Shown: positions 13,112 to 27,800 of the stretch, one piece after another
Numbering within the stretch: the first letter of the stretch is position 1
How the letters are laid out: each line of letters opens with the position of its first letter
DNA from: Allacma fusca
Taxonomy: Eukaryota > Arthropoda > Collembola > Symphypleona > Sminthuridae
Length of the DNA: 64,000 nt
Assembly (NCBI GenBank): GCA_947179485.1
Contig: OX359248.1
Coordinates: 1,629,501 to 1,693,500, forward strand
Reading direction: 5' to 3'
Notes under the pieces: model-generated
Databases searched by the model: none
The model's input: the letters and a program-made list of their open reading frames with translations, nothing else
What the model was told of the DNA's origin: nothing
Program-made: the position numbers and the translations under genes

Positions 13112-16100
13112 AATAATACAATTCATTCCATTCCTCTAATGAATGACCAACATGCCCAACATACAAAAAGCTAAAATGAGTAACTCTCGATTCTCTCAAC
13201 TTCTTCCCTTTTTTTCTCTCTCGCAAGTCTCTCACGTGAGGCGAATCTATAAAACATAATAATAATGCTGGAGATGCTTCCCAATTCACCCAACAATCTA
13301 TCTATGTATTTGTATGTAAAGAAATTACAAGCACACCTATGTACATGCCCTTCTTTACACACTAAATCCTGTGTGGGCTGATTTGTATCCATCTATTACT
13401 ACTACAACCATAGGGATCTGTATAAGAACATATTATGGAACCTCTATATACAAATCAATTGTATGTATGTACATATGCAAAAAGAGGCATGAGGGTGTAG
13501 GACGAAGTACAAACACTACATACAGATATATATATAATTATATCTATGTATGTATGTCTGGATAAAAAAAAGTACGATCACATATAAAATATTCGGGGAG
13601 GAAGAAATGAGTATCCGATTCGTACGACGGAAATCAAAGAGTCCGGATGAGAATGCATCTAGGGTTACCCATATAAACTAAATGTAATTATATATGTAGC
13701 AGGATGAGAGAGTAGGATGGATATCTATAAAAGTAGATACATAATACTCTATCTCTGCATATATGTACATACTCCTTCAGAGAGCCCATATCCCAGAAAG
13801 TGTAAATGTGAGTCAGCTCTAAGTGTGTGCGTGCAGAGTTATGTACGTGCGGACTTTGCGGAGCAATGAAGATAATAGGAGAGGAAAATCTGAGAGTACC
13901 AGATAAATAATAGGTGTAATTGAAGTGTGAAAATTCAGAACGTGACTTCCATTGCCAAGTATAAGAAGTAGACGAAGAAGAAGAAGAAGAAGAAAAAGAA
14001 AACCTTCTCCATTCAAATATTCAACGTGCACCTACTGACGTTTTCCCCTCTCCTTCGTCTTCGTCTAGGTATAGATACGTATATACATATGTACATACAA
14101 CTTTTATACTTACTTACTCACTACCTACATTTCCTTTACCACTGTAAGGAATGAGTCCCCTCCTTCACCCTACATACGATCTATGACATATGTATCTCAT
14201 CCATTTTTGAGTCCAAAAACTTCCACGACTACGAAAGCATCGTCACCTGTCTATATACCATTTTATTCCCGCATTAAAATAACTTTGCCTTGGCGTCAAT
14301 AATTGTAATCTAGGGACTGTTTAAGATTCCCTCGAATTCTTCTTCAAGGGCAGTAATTATCAATACATTTACAAATCTACACAATCTATAATTATATTAA
14401 ATATACACTCGTCCCAAAGGTTTTTTTTAATATTTGGAATAATTACACCAGACAAAAATTCATTATCGAAATGGTTCCCAAAAATTATTTTAGCTTTTGA
14501 GTTTCAATTAAAAGTGCAAAAAAAAAACAACGAAGCAATGATAATTACAACGTCAGAAAATAAACTTAATGTTCTTCCAAATTCAACAACAAGATTGGAC
14601 TTATGTAGAATAATTACTGGTTCATCTTTTGCAAAGTAAAGGGCAGAGATGATCATGTGCATACATACCACTAGTACTACCTTCTCCCCTTACTTTACTC
14701 AGTTCATTAAAATCGTTAAATGAGTACTGAGAAGATGGAGAAAAAGTAGGGGGAAAAAAGACGAGGAAAAACAGCTGAGAAGAAAATACACTTCTCAAAA
14801 GACGAGTCATACTAATTAATTTTGGCCCAGGGCAAAGTAGATAAGTCATAAAATATGAAACGCATACTTATGTATGTAGATCTACATGTATCAATACATG
14901 TATGAATATGCATATTCAAAATTATTCTACTTATACATATAAAAATACGGTCTCGAGCTGTACGAAAACCCTCAATAATAAAGAAATTCAGCTCAGAGCT
15001 TCAAGAGAGAGCCGAAGAGTCAGAACTTGGAAAAAAGCAAAACTAGCTTTTAGTTAGGCATAAAATAAATGGAAACCTCTGCATGAAGGGGCTCATCGAT
15101 GTATGTATTATATATATCTATATACACTTATGTATATATAGATACATATAACTACACATAATTATACAATGTTACATAGTTACATATCCAGATATCTACA
15201 TCTATATTTTCCATACAATAGAATGGAGCTATTGAAGAGTTCCAGAGAGTATGCTCTAAATCTAAATTACCTTCATGCGCTCTTCAAAAAAAGATGATTG
15301 GTAAACGATTCGGAGGATATACATATATAATTATATGTATGTAGAGCAAGAATTGGGCTAACATTTCGTCTGTAATTATTACGTGGAGCTTGAGCTTGTG
15401 CCATAATAAAATTCCAGGGAAGCAAGTGTAACTTTCTGGAACTCATGGAATTGGAAGTAAGTACATCACAGAATCATCAATATCCTTACTACTTACAGAC
15501 TACTATTAGCCCTAGTCTCCATCTTCCATATTTCTTTTTCCCCTGTCATCAAAAATACCTCAAACCCTCCTACTCTATACTATTATCTAATAGATGTGTA
15601 TGGATATTTTATTCAGGGATTTCATTACCGCTCGCACGCATGAAAATAGCTTCTAAAAAATAGCTTTATATATGCTGATATATAGCTAAATAGTAGAATT
15701 ACATAAGGCCAGCTCCACTCCAAGGAGGCAAGTAATATATGTACCATAAAAATTCAATATACATAATTAATTATATTTATACAGCTCATGTATTTTTATC
15801 CCATACCTATGTATATGCAACTCATATGCGAGATCCATCTATCTTACCCTGTGCGCTACTTTTACAACCATGCACAATCAAATTCCAGTTAATTTACAGA
15901 GCTAGTGTGCTGCACTGTAGTTGGCACTCCTGCATGCCTATTTCAAAAATAATATTAAATAACTATGACACATACATATATAGATAGGGACAAATACTCA
16001 GGATATTATAAACCCTCAAAACTGTCACGGAATCCCTGTCATAAAAGTGCAACTCTCGTCAGTCAGACAATACTAGTAGATACACACTTTAGTAGATACA

Positions 16101-19100
16101 TGAGCAATCACAAGTGTGAGTTCTTTTATATAGAATAAATTTTCTAACGAAATACACTCTCATTTTTACATTCCCATAGACATTATAATATCCGACTTTG
16201 AAAACTCCTGCCAAACAATCATGGAAGAGAGAGAGAGAGAGTAGTGTGCACGGCCCAAATTTCCCCTATGTATCTGTACATAAGTACATATATCCTTACC
16301 TATGAATATTAATTATCCAGACCCAGTAGCAAAAGAGCAGTGGTATGAGCCGGGATGATGGATATACATATTATGAAATAGTAATGATTTGTTTCGTTTG
16401 AGTATGAACGATAGGAAAAAATTCCTACTACAGAGCAATACTAGGAGAAGACACGACAAGGGGGGAGAAAAAAGCCAAAAAAAGAGGAATCGCTTCTTCT
16501 ATCTATACATCGAGCGCATCGTATTCCTATCGCACTGTAAAACCTGTCAACCTGTCATGAAAAGAGAAGGCAAGGAGGAAAATTCCGTATGCTCGGAGTG
16601 TTACAAGTACACAGGCACACGTATGTACATGACTTTACATAACTAATACTACAACTACTACTACTACTACTACCACCACCACCGCCAACATCAGAAAGAG
16701 CCCACCAATTCTCATGCTATTTCCTCCTCTCGTCCTATATTCTCATATGAAATGTCTACAAAAGTAAGTAAGTACTACAAAACTACAATAAAACTAAGAA
16801 AAAAAAATTCTCCATCGTCTTGTCCTCATATACACTTAAAAATACACATAATGTATGCAATACTCAGGGATACAAAACAGAGGGAAACTCTCAGGACAAC
16901 TGACATATTACTTTTTAGTATTAAATACATACAAAGATACTTATATATATTTTTTAAATAAAAAACACATACTCACACCCACCCGCATAAGAATAGTAAG
17001 TACATCATGGGATTTTGTACCGCTAAATGACTTAGAAGGTCCTGAAGATATAGATACATATGTACATATGCCAGACAGAAAAGTTCCGGAAGAGTACATG
17101 TAAGTATATTTGTTTTTTTAAAAAAAGGCTTTTTCAAAAGCAACATATATTATATGTTAATATATGTATAATATGCTATGTAAATTGCTTCCATTCCAAT
17201 CCAGACAGACACAGTCAACATGTACTTATGAATGATATACGAAGACTAAAGTGCTAAGGCACGAAAAACCTCCTTACAAAAAGAAGAGCTCAATTATTTA
17301 TTAAAAAAGGAATAATATTACCAAACTAAAAAATCTTATCCATCGTTTTTCTGGTAAGTAGTGCACAACTTTAACGGTTAGCAGATAGCATAAGAATACC
17401 ACAAACATAACATAACACATGCATATCATAATTTTATACATATGTACATCCCACACAAAAACCCATATTCCTGTAATAACACAGTGCGTGTGGCATCTCC
17501 CGCATGAAAAATATCATATCCCTTGACACGTTACTTAAATATTCAAAAACCTGGATTATTATTCCCACCTAGGAAAATTCCGCCAACCTTTTTGGAATCA
17601 TTTGAAATGTAAGTACCTACATATATGTTTCTATCTACATGTGATTTTACTAAAGTACCTACAATTTCTCATATAAGTTGAATACTATTACCCCTGCCTA
17701 ACTCTGTGACCACATCTATCTGCATAAATATATAAATATATGCACGTGTACGCATGTACACAAGTAAAAGTATAAAGTACAGACCAATCACTAGATTTCC
17801 AATTACTAAATAGTAAACCAGACCTCCAATAAATAAATAATCATTCTCGATCGTACTTACTTCCATAGCTCCAATCTTTCATTATTACAAAATGTATATT
17901 AATCCGTAACTATTTAAATGGATAAATAATTATTAATTACTCCAAATGTTACCACAGTAGGAATTAAATAAGGGAATACATATATGTATTTAACATAATT
18001 CACACCATGGTGTCATCAAGGCGTGTATCAATGTGTGATGTGTGTGTGTATGCAATCAAAAAATCTCCGCCCCTCATCTTCAATTTTAATAAAACACCTT
18101 TGGAAATGTTGCTTTAATAGCAAGGTCCCTACAAGACAGGGGAACCATACAGAGAAGCCAAGATGAGCTACATTATAATATTTATATAAATATGTACTAC
18201 ACGTGCATTACTTATGCATACAAAAAAAGCCGACCTCACTCACTGTCTCATCCAGGGGTTTCACCCTGCTTTGTAATAATTTAATTACAACACATTAAAA
18301 TCCTCTTCACTAGCTACAGCTACTAGATACGTACATACATTGTCCATACATACACACAAGTAAGCAAGTATGTAACGTGGACCTTTTACCCACTTAACCA
18401 GAAGCCGGATTCAAGAAGTCAATCATCCAAAACAAATAGGGATCCAAATCAACAGTCCAGACAAGCTCCTTCAGTGAATATTAAACAAGTATGGATCTCC
18501 ATCATTTATGTACAAGTATGCTACACCCCTACATACATATCTACCCACATTTTATTTGTATATAAATACCTTCAGAAAGATCCTACACTTGCAAAACTTA
18601 TTGCTAGTCCATGTGTTGTAAAAATACATTTCTCCCTGCCCTGCATACATGACCACTATTACAACTCCTGTTAAATTTCTCTCCATCCAAAAGCATCCCA
18701 AATAAAAGCATCAAAATTTGAGTCTTGTAAAGAGAAAAACTAACTATGATAAAAAAAAGAGGGGAACGTGTCCAAATATGCCCTTACTAGGGACCTAATG
18801 AGTCTCTTAAATATGGTGCTTTAAAGTTGACTGTCGCACTGTCAATTGCACCATATATAAGTATATAATTATATAAAGGCAATCTTTTATCTGACTCTGT
18901 TTATATGTGCATTACTAATATTTACATATATGTAATTATATAAGTATACTTATATATAAGTACATATGGTGGAGCCAGGAATAGGAACAGGATTCTATAA
19001 ATATTACATTACATTTCATACGCTATGCTCTCATGAAAACAGACTAGATTTTGAATATTTTAGTAACAACTTGAGCATTCACATTTCCCCTCACATACTC

Positions 19101-20112
19101 ACACATTTCCCCTCCCCCCAACAAAAAAAAATCTATACAAATAATATAAATATGTTAGGATCCCAAGGACCCATATATGGCATGGCCATGGATGATCATA
19201 TATGTATGTACGAGGTTGAGGAAGCCCGCGTGTAAGAGTGTTCACGAAATACATACACATTTTCTATTTCCCATTTTTACTCTCCACAGTCTCCACTCTT
19301 CCCACTCATACTTCCTCAAAAATATAGCAATTCTCTATGATTGGTATGTACGTATTTATATATATATATATATACATATATAATACATATCTACCTATGT
19401 ATACTTATATGTAAGTTGAGAGTTACAAAAAGGTCTATCATAGTACTGAAGTGTACATTCAGAGAGGATCCTGTAGTTTGGTGTATAAAGTATGTATTTT
19501 GTAAAATACTTGACTGAGTGCATGAGTTCAGCAAGGCTTCAAGTTCCGCTTGGTTTCATCCTATCACTCCACTTCTCCACTCTTCTCCATCAACCAATCC
19601 ATTCCTTTCTCTCCTGCTATCTCTCTCTCTCTCTCCCTCTTTAAACTTGTGTGCAGTAAAAGACTACCATACATATCTACACCTATCTTTGAAACTCCAC
19701 TTACATATGTATCCCTATACTTTTATAGATACATATATACATATCTGTGAGTGAGATCATCTGGGCCCTCTCGATGCCTAGCCTTTGCTCTCCTGTCCCT
19801 GCCTCTTCACTATTCCGGTCGTCTATTTTTTTTTTGCTGAGAAAGGACAAGCAATCTCTCAACAACTTTATCTTTTACCAGCCAAAAGAAGAAGAAGAAA
19901 AAAAATCCCGAGAGAAACCACCTTAGAGTTTAAAAACTTGTGCACAAAATGAAGAACAGCTGCTATAAATCACAAGTGTTAAATCTGCATCTAACAACAT
20001 ACAGATACATAGATAGATGTAGAGTACAAATGAGTTCATACATAAAATACATAGATACACTTAGCACTCGAGTACTCAAGAGTAAGTAAGTATGTATTTT
20101 TGTATGTATGTA

Positions 20113-20144
<32 letters not shown>

Positions 20145-23100
20145 CACACACGTAATTATCTTAACACCTCGGAGTCACTCATTGACTCACCGACTCTTCC
20201 CATCTAGAGTTATTGCTTTAAAAATTTAAGCCTTACTCCATCCAAAATCCAAGACAGGCATACATAAAAATAGATACATGTAGTACAAATACATACACAT
20301 ACATATATGTAGATATACTCGTGCATACACAGTCACACACACTTACATTTTGTAAAACTCGGTCTTTTAGCCTATAACAACCCCATTATTTCATCATTGA
20401 ATTACTTACTTGACGGAATAATAATTATGCATAGGTTCCTATAATATCACAAGATCAAGATAATGAGAACATTTATTTCCGACAGCAAATATTATCTTTA
20501 CATCGTTCAAAGTCGTTGAAAATTACTGCCTCACGCTAAATGGTACACGATTCTAAAATGTTTCAAGTCTGGTTTTCTTCAATTAAAAAAAACTTACTTA
20601 CATACACACACATATCTACTATACCTATAATTGTGTTGTGCAATTCCCTGTTTATTAACATTGAGAGGTGAATAACAAAAAGTTATGGGGGACTCGTAAT
20701 AGGAATCCACATGCAGTGCAGTGGTAGGTAAAAGTAAATGGTCGTAATCCCAATACATGGTAACATAATATAATTTATATCATGTAATATTTTTAATGCA
20801 CTTAATACATAATTGGCTATGTACACAAACATGCATGTACATACATACGTACATATGAATGAAATATCCACCAGAAGCGCAATGAGTAAACTCCACGACG
20901 AGAAAGTGTAAACTAATGAGCTCTTCCCACAATTACTGATGTACATGATGATGTGTGAGAATGGAAACAGAATACAGATTCTTGTTCTACACATTAGATT
21001 ACTTACACACACACACAATTATATCCAGAACACAACCTATAACATACATAAAATACTGTCTACTTCGTAAGTTGTCTACTCTCCACACATGAGCTATTTT
21101 GACGTGACAATCATTACTGGTTTTACTAAACCTTCTGATTACTGTTTCTTCTATACCAGTATAGACTCATACATACATACATAGTGTACCAATATAGGAA
21201 TTCTTACGAACCTATGAAATAATAAGCAGTAGTAGCTCACACACACACACACACATACAAACACACATACAAGTACTCCTAATATTCTTCCTATATTACA
21301 GATATTTACATGAAATACATGTATACTATATACACCACCTCCATATACCTATATCCAAGTTTTATGAATAACTGACATGGAAGGAGACGCACACACATAA
21401 ATGAAGCTAATAAGTAATACGGTGCTCGCAAACTGTTCCAATGTGATGCTATCTAGCTCTACGGAGGAGATTGGTCGAGACTGGAGGGTTGGCAGAATGA
21501 GAAAAAGTCTAATTACACAAGCGTAAGGCAACTTCCGAATGCTGTCAAGAGACGCGAAGATTAATGAGGAAAATATTAATCGTGATGAAAAAAATATTCA
21601 GGAGTACGAGAGAGAGAGAGAGAGAGGAATTATTATTACTACAACTCCACTCTCTGCTCACTTCTAAAAAATATAAATCCACTTCTTCTAAAAATTGTAT
21701 ATGTATGTACGCAGAAGACTATATTTAAACAACTCTATAAGTATAAAATTCAGGAAAGAGAGCCGGATCATATGGCATAGTATGTAGTACTAGCACTGAG
21801 TATACATAATTATGTGTAGGGACTAGGCACATAGCACATACCCAGAACAGGACGCAGTAGCCCACATAGTTCCGCACAACTCAACTAGGAAACTCCGCGG
21901 TCATGACCAGTGAAAATAAATGAAAACTCCAATAAGGCCTACCATTAATGAAACTTTCCAGATAATTTCATCCCCGTAGTAAAAGTATCTTAAATATCTA
22001 GAAACTCCACTCCAACCTTATGCTGTAGTACATACTTTCAGTTAGTTCTACCAACTACTCTGATTACCACCACTAACTCCGGGGTCTGGCCGGGTCCTTT
22101 AGCTCACTCTTGAAATTTCCACTTACGGAACTTAACTTGAGTCAAATTAGCTCCACTCAAAACAAAATCCTCCGCTACCATATAATTACATATCTACTGG
22201 AGAGCGGACAGAATTACACAGTAATATACTTACCTAACTAGTAGCAGAGACTCTAGTAAATTAGGCCGCTCCTATAATTACGTTAATCCTTCCCTGCATG
22301 CCAAAAAATTAGAAAATAAAACAAAATCAAGACAGACGGAAGGAAGAGGAGGAGGAGGTGGAGAAGGAGGAAGAGGAAGCAGAAGAAAAAGTAAAATAAG
22401 AAGAGGAACAGGAAGGCGACCAGATACCCACGCACGTTTTACTTCACTAAATAAACTCAATGAATTCTGTATGAACAACGGAGTATAGAAAGGAATGAAT
22501 GTTTTACTACTTTCCTCACTTTTCCCTTTCACTTCAAATGACCATCTATAATTTATTATACTTACATACATATACTAATTAATAAATTATACACCAGTAA
22601 TAATAATAAAATCATAGCCAGAAGTAAAAATTCAACTAATAATTAATTATGACACTCTACTTGAATATTATCGTGTTAACAGACAACCACTCATCAACTC
22701 CTATCCCTATATTGATTACGATTACATATGATGTATGTATAAATACTAAATACTATATAAAGGGTATAGACCCTACACACAGCGACCCCAGCCAATAACA
22801 AAACAGTACTCCTCAAATATGAAAGTTACGAGAGGGGGGAAGGGGGAAAAATATAGTAAATATAAAAGTAACTAGGAGCTTTTGCTCCAATATATGTACA
22901 TAAATACGTACAGACCAGCACATCATTAATTTGTAGACGTACCTACCTATGTTTATGCAATATGGGAAAACTTGTGCATACTAATGTCCTAATGTCCTAC
23001 AACATAGAGGAATGGCTACCTATAGCACTCAAACTGCCACTTGTGTTTAGGTAATAGTATTACTAGTCCTATTACGTATAAACACACAGGGAAGTTACGT

Positions 23101-23466
23101 TAATGTTCGCAAAATGTAGCAGAAGAAGTAGTAGTCGTAGTAGTAGTAGTAGTAGTAATAGTAGCGTCTACGTCTACCACTACCACAATTCTACACACTG
23201 TTGAGGAATACGATGATGATAAGTGTAACTCCTCCGCTCCCATCGTCATCGTCCACAAGAAGATTTCATATTAAACAGAGCTATTTATTATATAGGGCTC
23301 ACCTCCTATATGTACCGTAAGTACGTGCATATCTCAATTCCATGGATATATCTAACAATAATAAGTATCTATATATATATATTATGCACATTAAACATAG
23401 GAGAGGCCGGAGCGGTAGTAGCTTGACATTTCCTAGTTTTCCACTCCTGCTGTTTCTCATTTTTAG

Positions 23467-23591
23467 TCGTGGTCACCACGCTTGCAATGCAACGCTTCGT
23501 TGATTTGTCTTTTCCGCCGCCACGGTTGCACGCTATCTATAGAATACATTATGAGTCCACGGACCCACCGACCACCTTGCTCGTTCTTTTC
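23467..23591 (+). CDS. Candidate plus-strand exon nested in the exd intron
   Basis: An unusually strong acceptor (long pyrimidine tract ending ctgtttctcatttttag) is followed by 125 nt of GC-rich, non-repetitive sequence, open in phase 1 and leaving in phase 0 at TTTTC|gtatgt. It would encode VVTTLAMQRFVDLSF, PPPRLHAIYRIHYE and STDPPTTLLVLF. The minus strand of the same tract is also open for over 55 codons (MICEHSWGTT... to a stop at the tract's left edge), so coding direction is uncertain. It may be an untranslated or long non-coding RNA exon, or a conserved enhancer, rather than coding. Confidence 0.2.
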
Positions 23592-23692
23592 GTATGTAAC
23601 CAACGTAGTACCCCAAGAGTGCTCACAAATCATACCAACATGTCTATAGATATGTTAGGGGTTTATTTTATGTCCTATCCATAAGTATGTAT

Positions 23693-23693
<1 letters not shown>

Positions 23694-23736
<43 letters not shown>
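23694..23736 (+). repeat. GT microsatellite
   Basis: About 21 uninterrupted GT units within the exd intron, 85 bp after the STOP of the plus-strand frame in the GC-rich patch. Among the longest GT tracts here. Confidence 0.93.
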
Positions 23737-23737
<1 letters not shown>

Positions 23738-24577
23738 AGTAAATGTCTTCTATATGTTTGCATATAGTAGTACACTTACTTATATATTACTTATATCTGT
23801 ACCTCCAACGGTAGAACTATTCCCTTCTTGCTCTCGTCTCTTTTGCTGGTACTCGGACTCAATTGGGATTTCACAAAGGCAGTCAATTTCAGTCCCTTTA
23901 GTATTCCGCAATTCACTTGGCTATCAACGACGAGTGAGAGTAACTCACTTCTCTCACTAACACATTCTGCATGACCATATATATATTTTTTTTTTAACAC
24001 AGTCACTTCCACATACTTAAAAATAATAAAAAGCTCCTCCTGTAATCCTGTAAAGTACTATATACTGGACAATGGTCATTTTTGAAGTTCAGAGACATCA
24101 TGATGATATAAGTTTGTTGGAGGTGGTTGGTTTGTTTGGTGGAAGCCTTTTAGCGAAATCAAATCCATACCATGAGCAACACACTCTTATGAATTATGAG
24201 TCGCACTACTTACTACTAAAATAGGCTCACAATATTAAATAATGCGAATGGAACTGGTAAGAGATACAAAATGAATGAGATTTCCCTCAGGTTCTTGAAT
24301 ACAGTAGTACTTATACAATACACACACGCATACTATCTACATAACAGGTAATTATCAGTAGTAATCATGTTCTTATGTACTTACTAGCGAGAGTGACTTT
24401 AGAGACTATAGAGACGCATTAATCAAAAGACAGGATTTACAGATCTCATTTACGTAATTATGTATAAGTACACCTATGTACGTAGGTATATTGTCATGTA
24501 TTCATGTATAGGAATTATTTAATAGTATAAGAAATATAGATATATATTATGTGTGTAGAGGCATTTATAGGCCTTAC

Positions 24578-24825
24578 CTGCTCATATTTCTCCAGTTCTT
24601 GATGGTAAATCTGTCTAATTTGAGACAATTTGGCGCGATAGTCTGAGTGTTCGATGGCATTGTCTCCTCCAGGTCCACTTGAAGCTGCAGCAGATGCATT
24701 AGCCGCAGCTCCTGCTCCACCTCCCTTCTCAGGTCCAGCCACTCCTTCAGCTATTAGCATATTATCCAGCCGCATCAACTGTGGATCAGGTGGCTCCTCA
24801 TCCTGTGTATTCCTCAGACTGAGCA
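24578..24825 (-). CDS. exd: extradenticle/PBX homologue, internal exon (end of PBC-A, linker, start of PBC-B)
   Basis: Internal coding exon of a PBC-class TALE homeodomain transcription factor, the nuclear cofactor that binds DNA with Hox and Meis/Homothorax proteins. The 248 nt start after an acceptor (aaattttag at 24826-24834) and end at a CAG|gtaagg donor. Two bases complete a split Val codon and 82 full codons follow. The translation opens with [15 protein letters not shown] and continues [20 protein letters not shown], the invariant end of PBC-A. A short Gly/Ala/Ser linker follows ([15 protein letters not shown]), then [13 protein letters not shown] and [15 protein letters not shown], the first part of PBC-B. 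From family knowledge, PBC-A contacts Meis/Hth and masks nuclear export. The linker is Ala-rich, as in arthropod Exd and vertebrate PBX1. Two substitutions typical of Exd ([10 protein letters not shown]) favour an arthropod. An ATG-initiated open frame here is misleading because its first codon is GTG, the split Val. Identity is near certain; exact ends are inferred from GT-AG sites. Confidence 0.96.
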
Positions 24826-27800
24826 CTAAAATTTAGAAACAATAGATTTCATCAGCATCACTGACTCCCAAACAGTTAGCCTTAACTTCTGCTCCTCTCC
24901 CTCTCTCTCTCTCTCAATCTCACTATCTCTCTCTCTCTCCCATTGATTCTCTCACCATACCATACGACTGCCTTTCGTCCTTTCTCCTATCCTAGTGCAA
25001 AAACTAAGTTCAAATGGAGAGATAGGACATGTCATAGTGTATGTAAATCCTAGTAAAGCTATCCAGAAAGCTTTAAGCATCTGTACAAAATCATGTACAC
25101 ATGGATTTATTTGAAGGGTCTACTATCCGTTCCAAGAATATCCAACAATATACATGTAATTATATGGAAGTATCAAAATATATGTCCGTGGAAAGCTGTG
25201 AGGGAGTGTGTGTGTATGTGTGATTGTGTGAGTGAGAATAGTTTGCCCTCAAGACTTTTTGCTAATTTTCTCGCATCACACTCTCATTCCATCCGCCTCA
25301 TTGACAATGGGAGAGAGAGGGAAATCTAATCAAAATCAAAACTACTCAGATAATTAAGTCTATTGTGCACTCCACTTGTCCTCTTTCTCTCTCTCTCTCC
25401 CGTCTCCAACTAATTCTATCTCTCTATATGTAGTATGTAGTATATTTCCGTCATCACAGAGGAACAAATCTTCAGCTTCCCTACACACTTCGTCAAATAC
25501 ATAACTTGCGCCTCCGATTCTTTCCTCAAGCTCAAGCTCAATCTCAAGCTAGCACACGCTTCTATATAGATTACACAAAAATAAGTAAATATCCAGGTAT
25601 ACTAGATACAGATGTATGTACATACATATGTGGATGCATCCACGGGTACATATCTCAAGATACAATTCGTATCAAATTCCGTGTCTCTTTTCTTCCTCCT
25701 CCTCCTCCAGTACTCCTCCTTTTCCTCTCTCAGACGCACGCCGAGCTAATCAAATCAACTTAACGACAAAACGTGCAAATGCCTTGAGGTATCCACACTT
25801 TTATTAAGTATTTAAGTCTGACTCTGCCATTATGACGCTCACACTTCAAAAACTGTACGATTTAAGTGTGCTACTACTAATAATCTTCTGACACTCAGCA
25901 TTAGACTACAAACATACCAGTTTTAAAAAAGTCCTCATAAAAAACAAATAATAATTTTCTTTATTATTATTAATTAATTACACAAACTGGAGCCAGAGAC
26001 TAAATCTCTTCATCAAAACCCTTGTATTGTTTGTTTTAGAGTAGGTGGGGTAAGGAGGGAATGGGATCCTTAAAATAAATAATAATAATACTAATAATAG
26101 AGCTTCCACCCTCGTACGTGTCCCATTGTAGGGCTTACTATGCTTACATAGACATCTCTCTACGGAAGGGAAAGAAAATATTTTCTGAGAGCTTCAAAAG
26201 GGTTAAACATGAGTGTTCCCAATGGCTCACTCCCAGTTCAACTCAAGGATCAAAAAGCCCTTCAATTAATTGGGTGTCTATTGTCCATTCATTCAGTATT
26301 CATTCAGAGAACAAATAGAATCTCCAGTTTAACAAACACCTGATAAACTATCGGATTAGGAGAAACAACCCATGTTTCACATTACATATTCTATGTACAC
26401 AATGGTAGATACATAGATTTATAGATACACGCCGTAAAATTATGAGTAAAGCCATGCTCAGAAGTTCTACGGCATACTTACATAGGGAGTCGGGAGCACT
26501 TTTGTGTACATAGCTTGGAGGAGTTCAAGTGCATATTATTACAACAATCTGAATGTATGTAATTGCGTGTATACATAAATATATGTATAGATATATCTAT
26601 CTTTATATTTATAGTCACACACACACACACAATATGTAAGGATCCATATAGGAGATTGATAATTTCAAGTAGCGGACGGTAATCCAATCTATGAAGGGTC
26701 TTCAATTTCGGTTTGACTTTCATCTCAAGTGTGTCAGCCCATTATCTCAAGTACACTTGAGTTTCTTCTGTTCCACCAAATATTCTCACCATGGATGGAT
26801 TGAACCAATTTGAGCGTTCGTCATCCGAAACCCATACACTTTTCAGCTCTTCTTTATAGATATTTTATAATACTATGCATACGATTATATATGTAAAAGT
26901 ATATAATAGTTTTATCCAGATAATAATTATGATACATAATAGGATACTACATGCATAGATACACACATTCATCTCCCAAATATATTTAGAAAGGCCAATC
27001 GTCGTCCCAACTCTCTCGACACACACACACACACACACAGAGGCAGAGAGAGACACAATGACTCTCGGAGCATCCTGTACTCTGTGTGTGTAGTAGTATT
27101 CACATTTTCAACTTTGTTGGGGAAGAAGGATCCTTGGCTCAAATTCAACCACAGGACTAATAAAACAACGTACCTTCCCATCGTCTTCATTCATATTTAA
27201 AGCACACTCGGTACGAATCCGGGAGCCTTTTACTTACTTCCATATGCGTAACACTCCACATACATAGATACGTGAGTATATAAGTACATAGACATACGGA
27301 AACAGATGGGCAATATACATCACATCGTTAGTTGGGAAGTACATGTACATATGCCATATATTATGCTCAACCACTCGTACCATACACTAAAAGGCTCCAT
27401 CTCCGGCACTTTATATACATACACTTACACACTCCACATATAAGTAAGTATTCATATTCATGCATATGCGTGTACAGCATGTATCTACATAATATATGTA
27501 CAATGTACAGCCGTGTGTAATGTTAGCAGTATCCATATGGTTCTTGTAATGCCAAGAAGAACCTCCGGACCTATATGCTAATAATTACGTATATATAGAT
27601 ACATATGTATATGCATGCCCAGTACAGGGATATTTCATCTCCTCTCTCACACCCCGGTCTCAAGTATGCAGAATGTGCAACGCGGGAATCCCACTCACGC
27701 TGAAAACCCATTACAGAGATGGATGTTTTCTGTCGCCTGCTTAATATTCACACCGCAAATTTTTTCGCACCCCTCCGTGCCGTAAAACAAGGGTAGGCTT

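Noticed and set aside
24515..24577. Continuation of the exd frame beyond KYEQ (VRPINASTH...)
   Set aside because: This is intron read-through past the gtaagg donor; the true continuation is ACNEFTTH at 10548.
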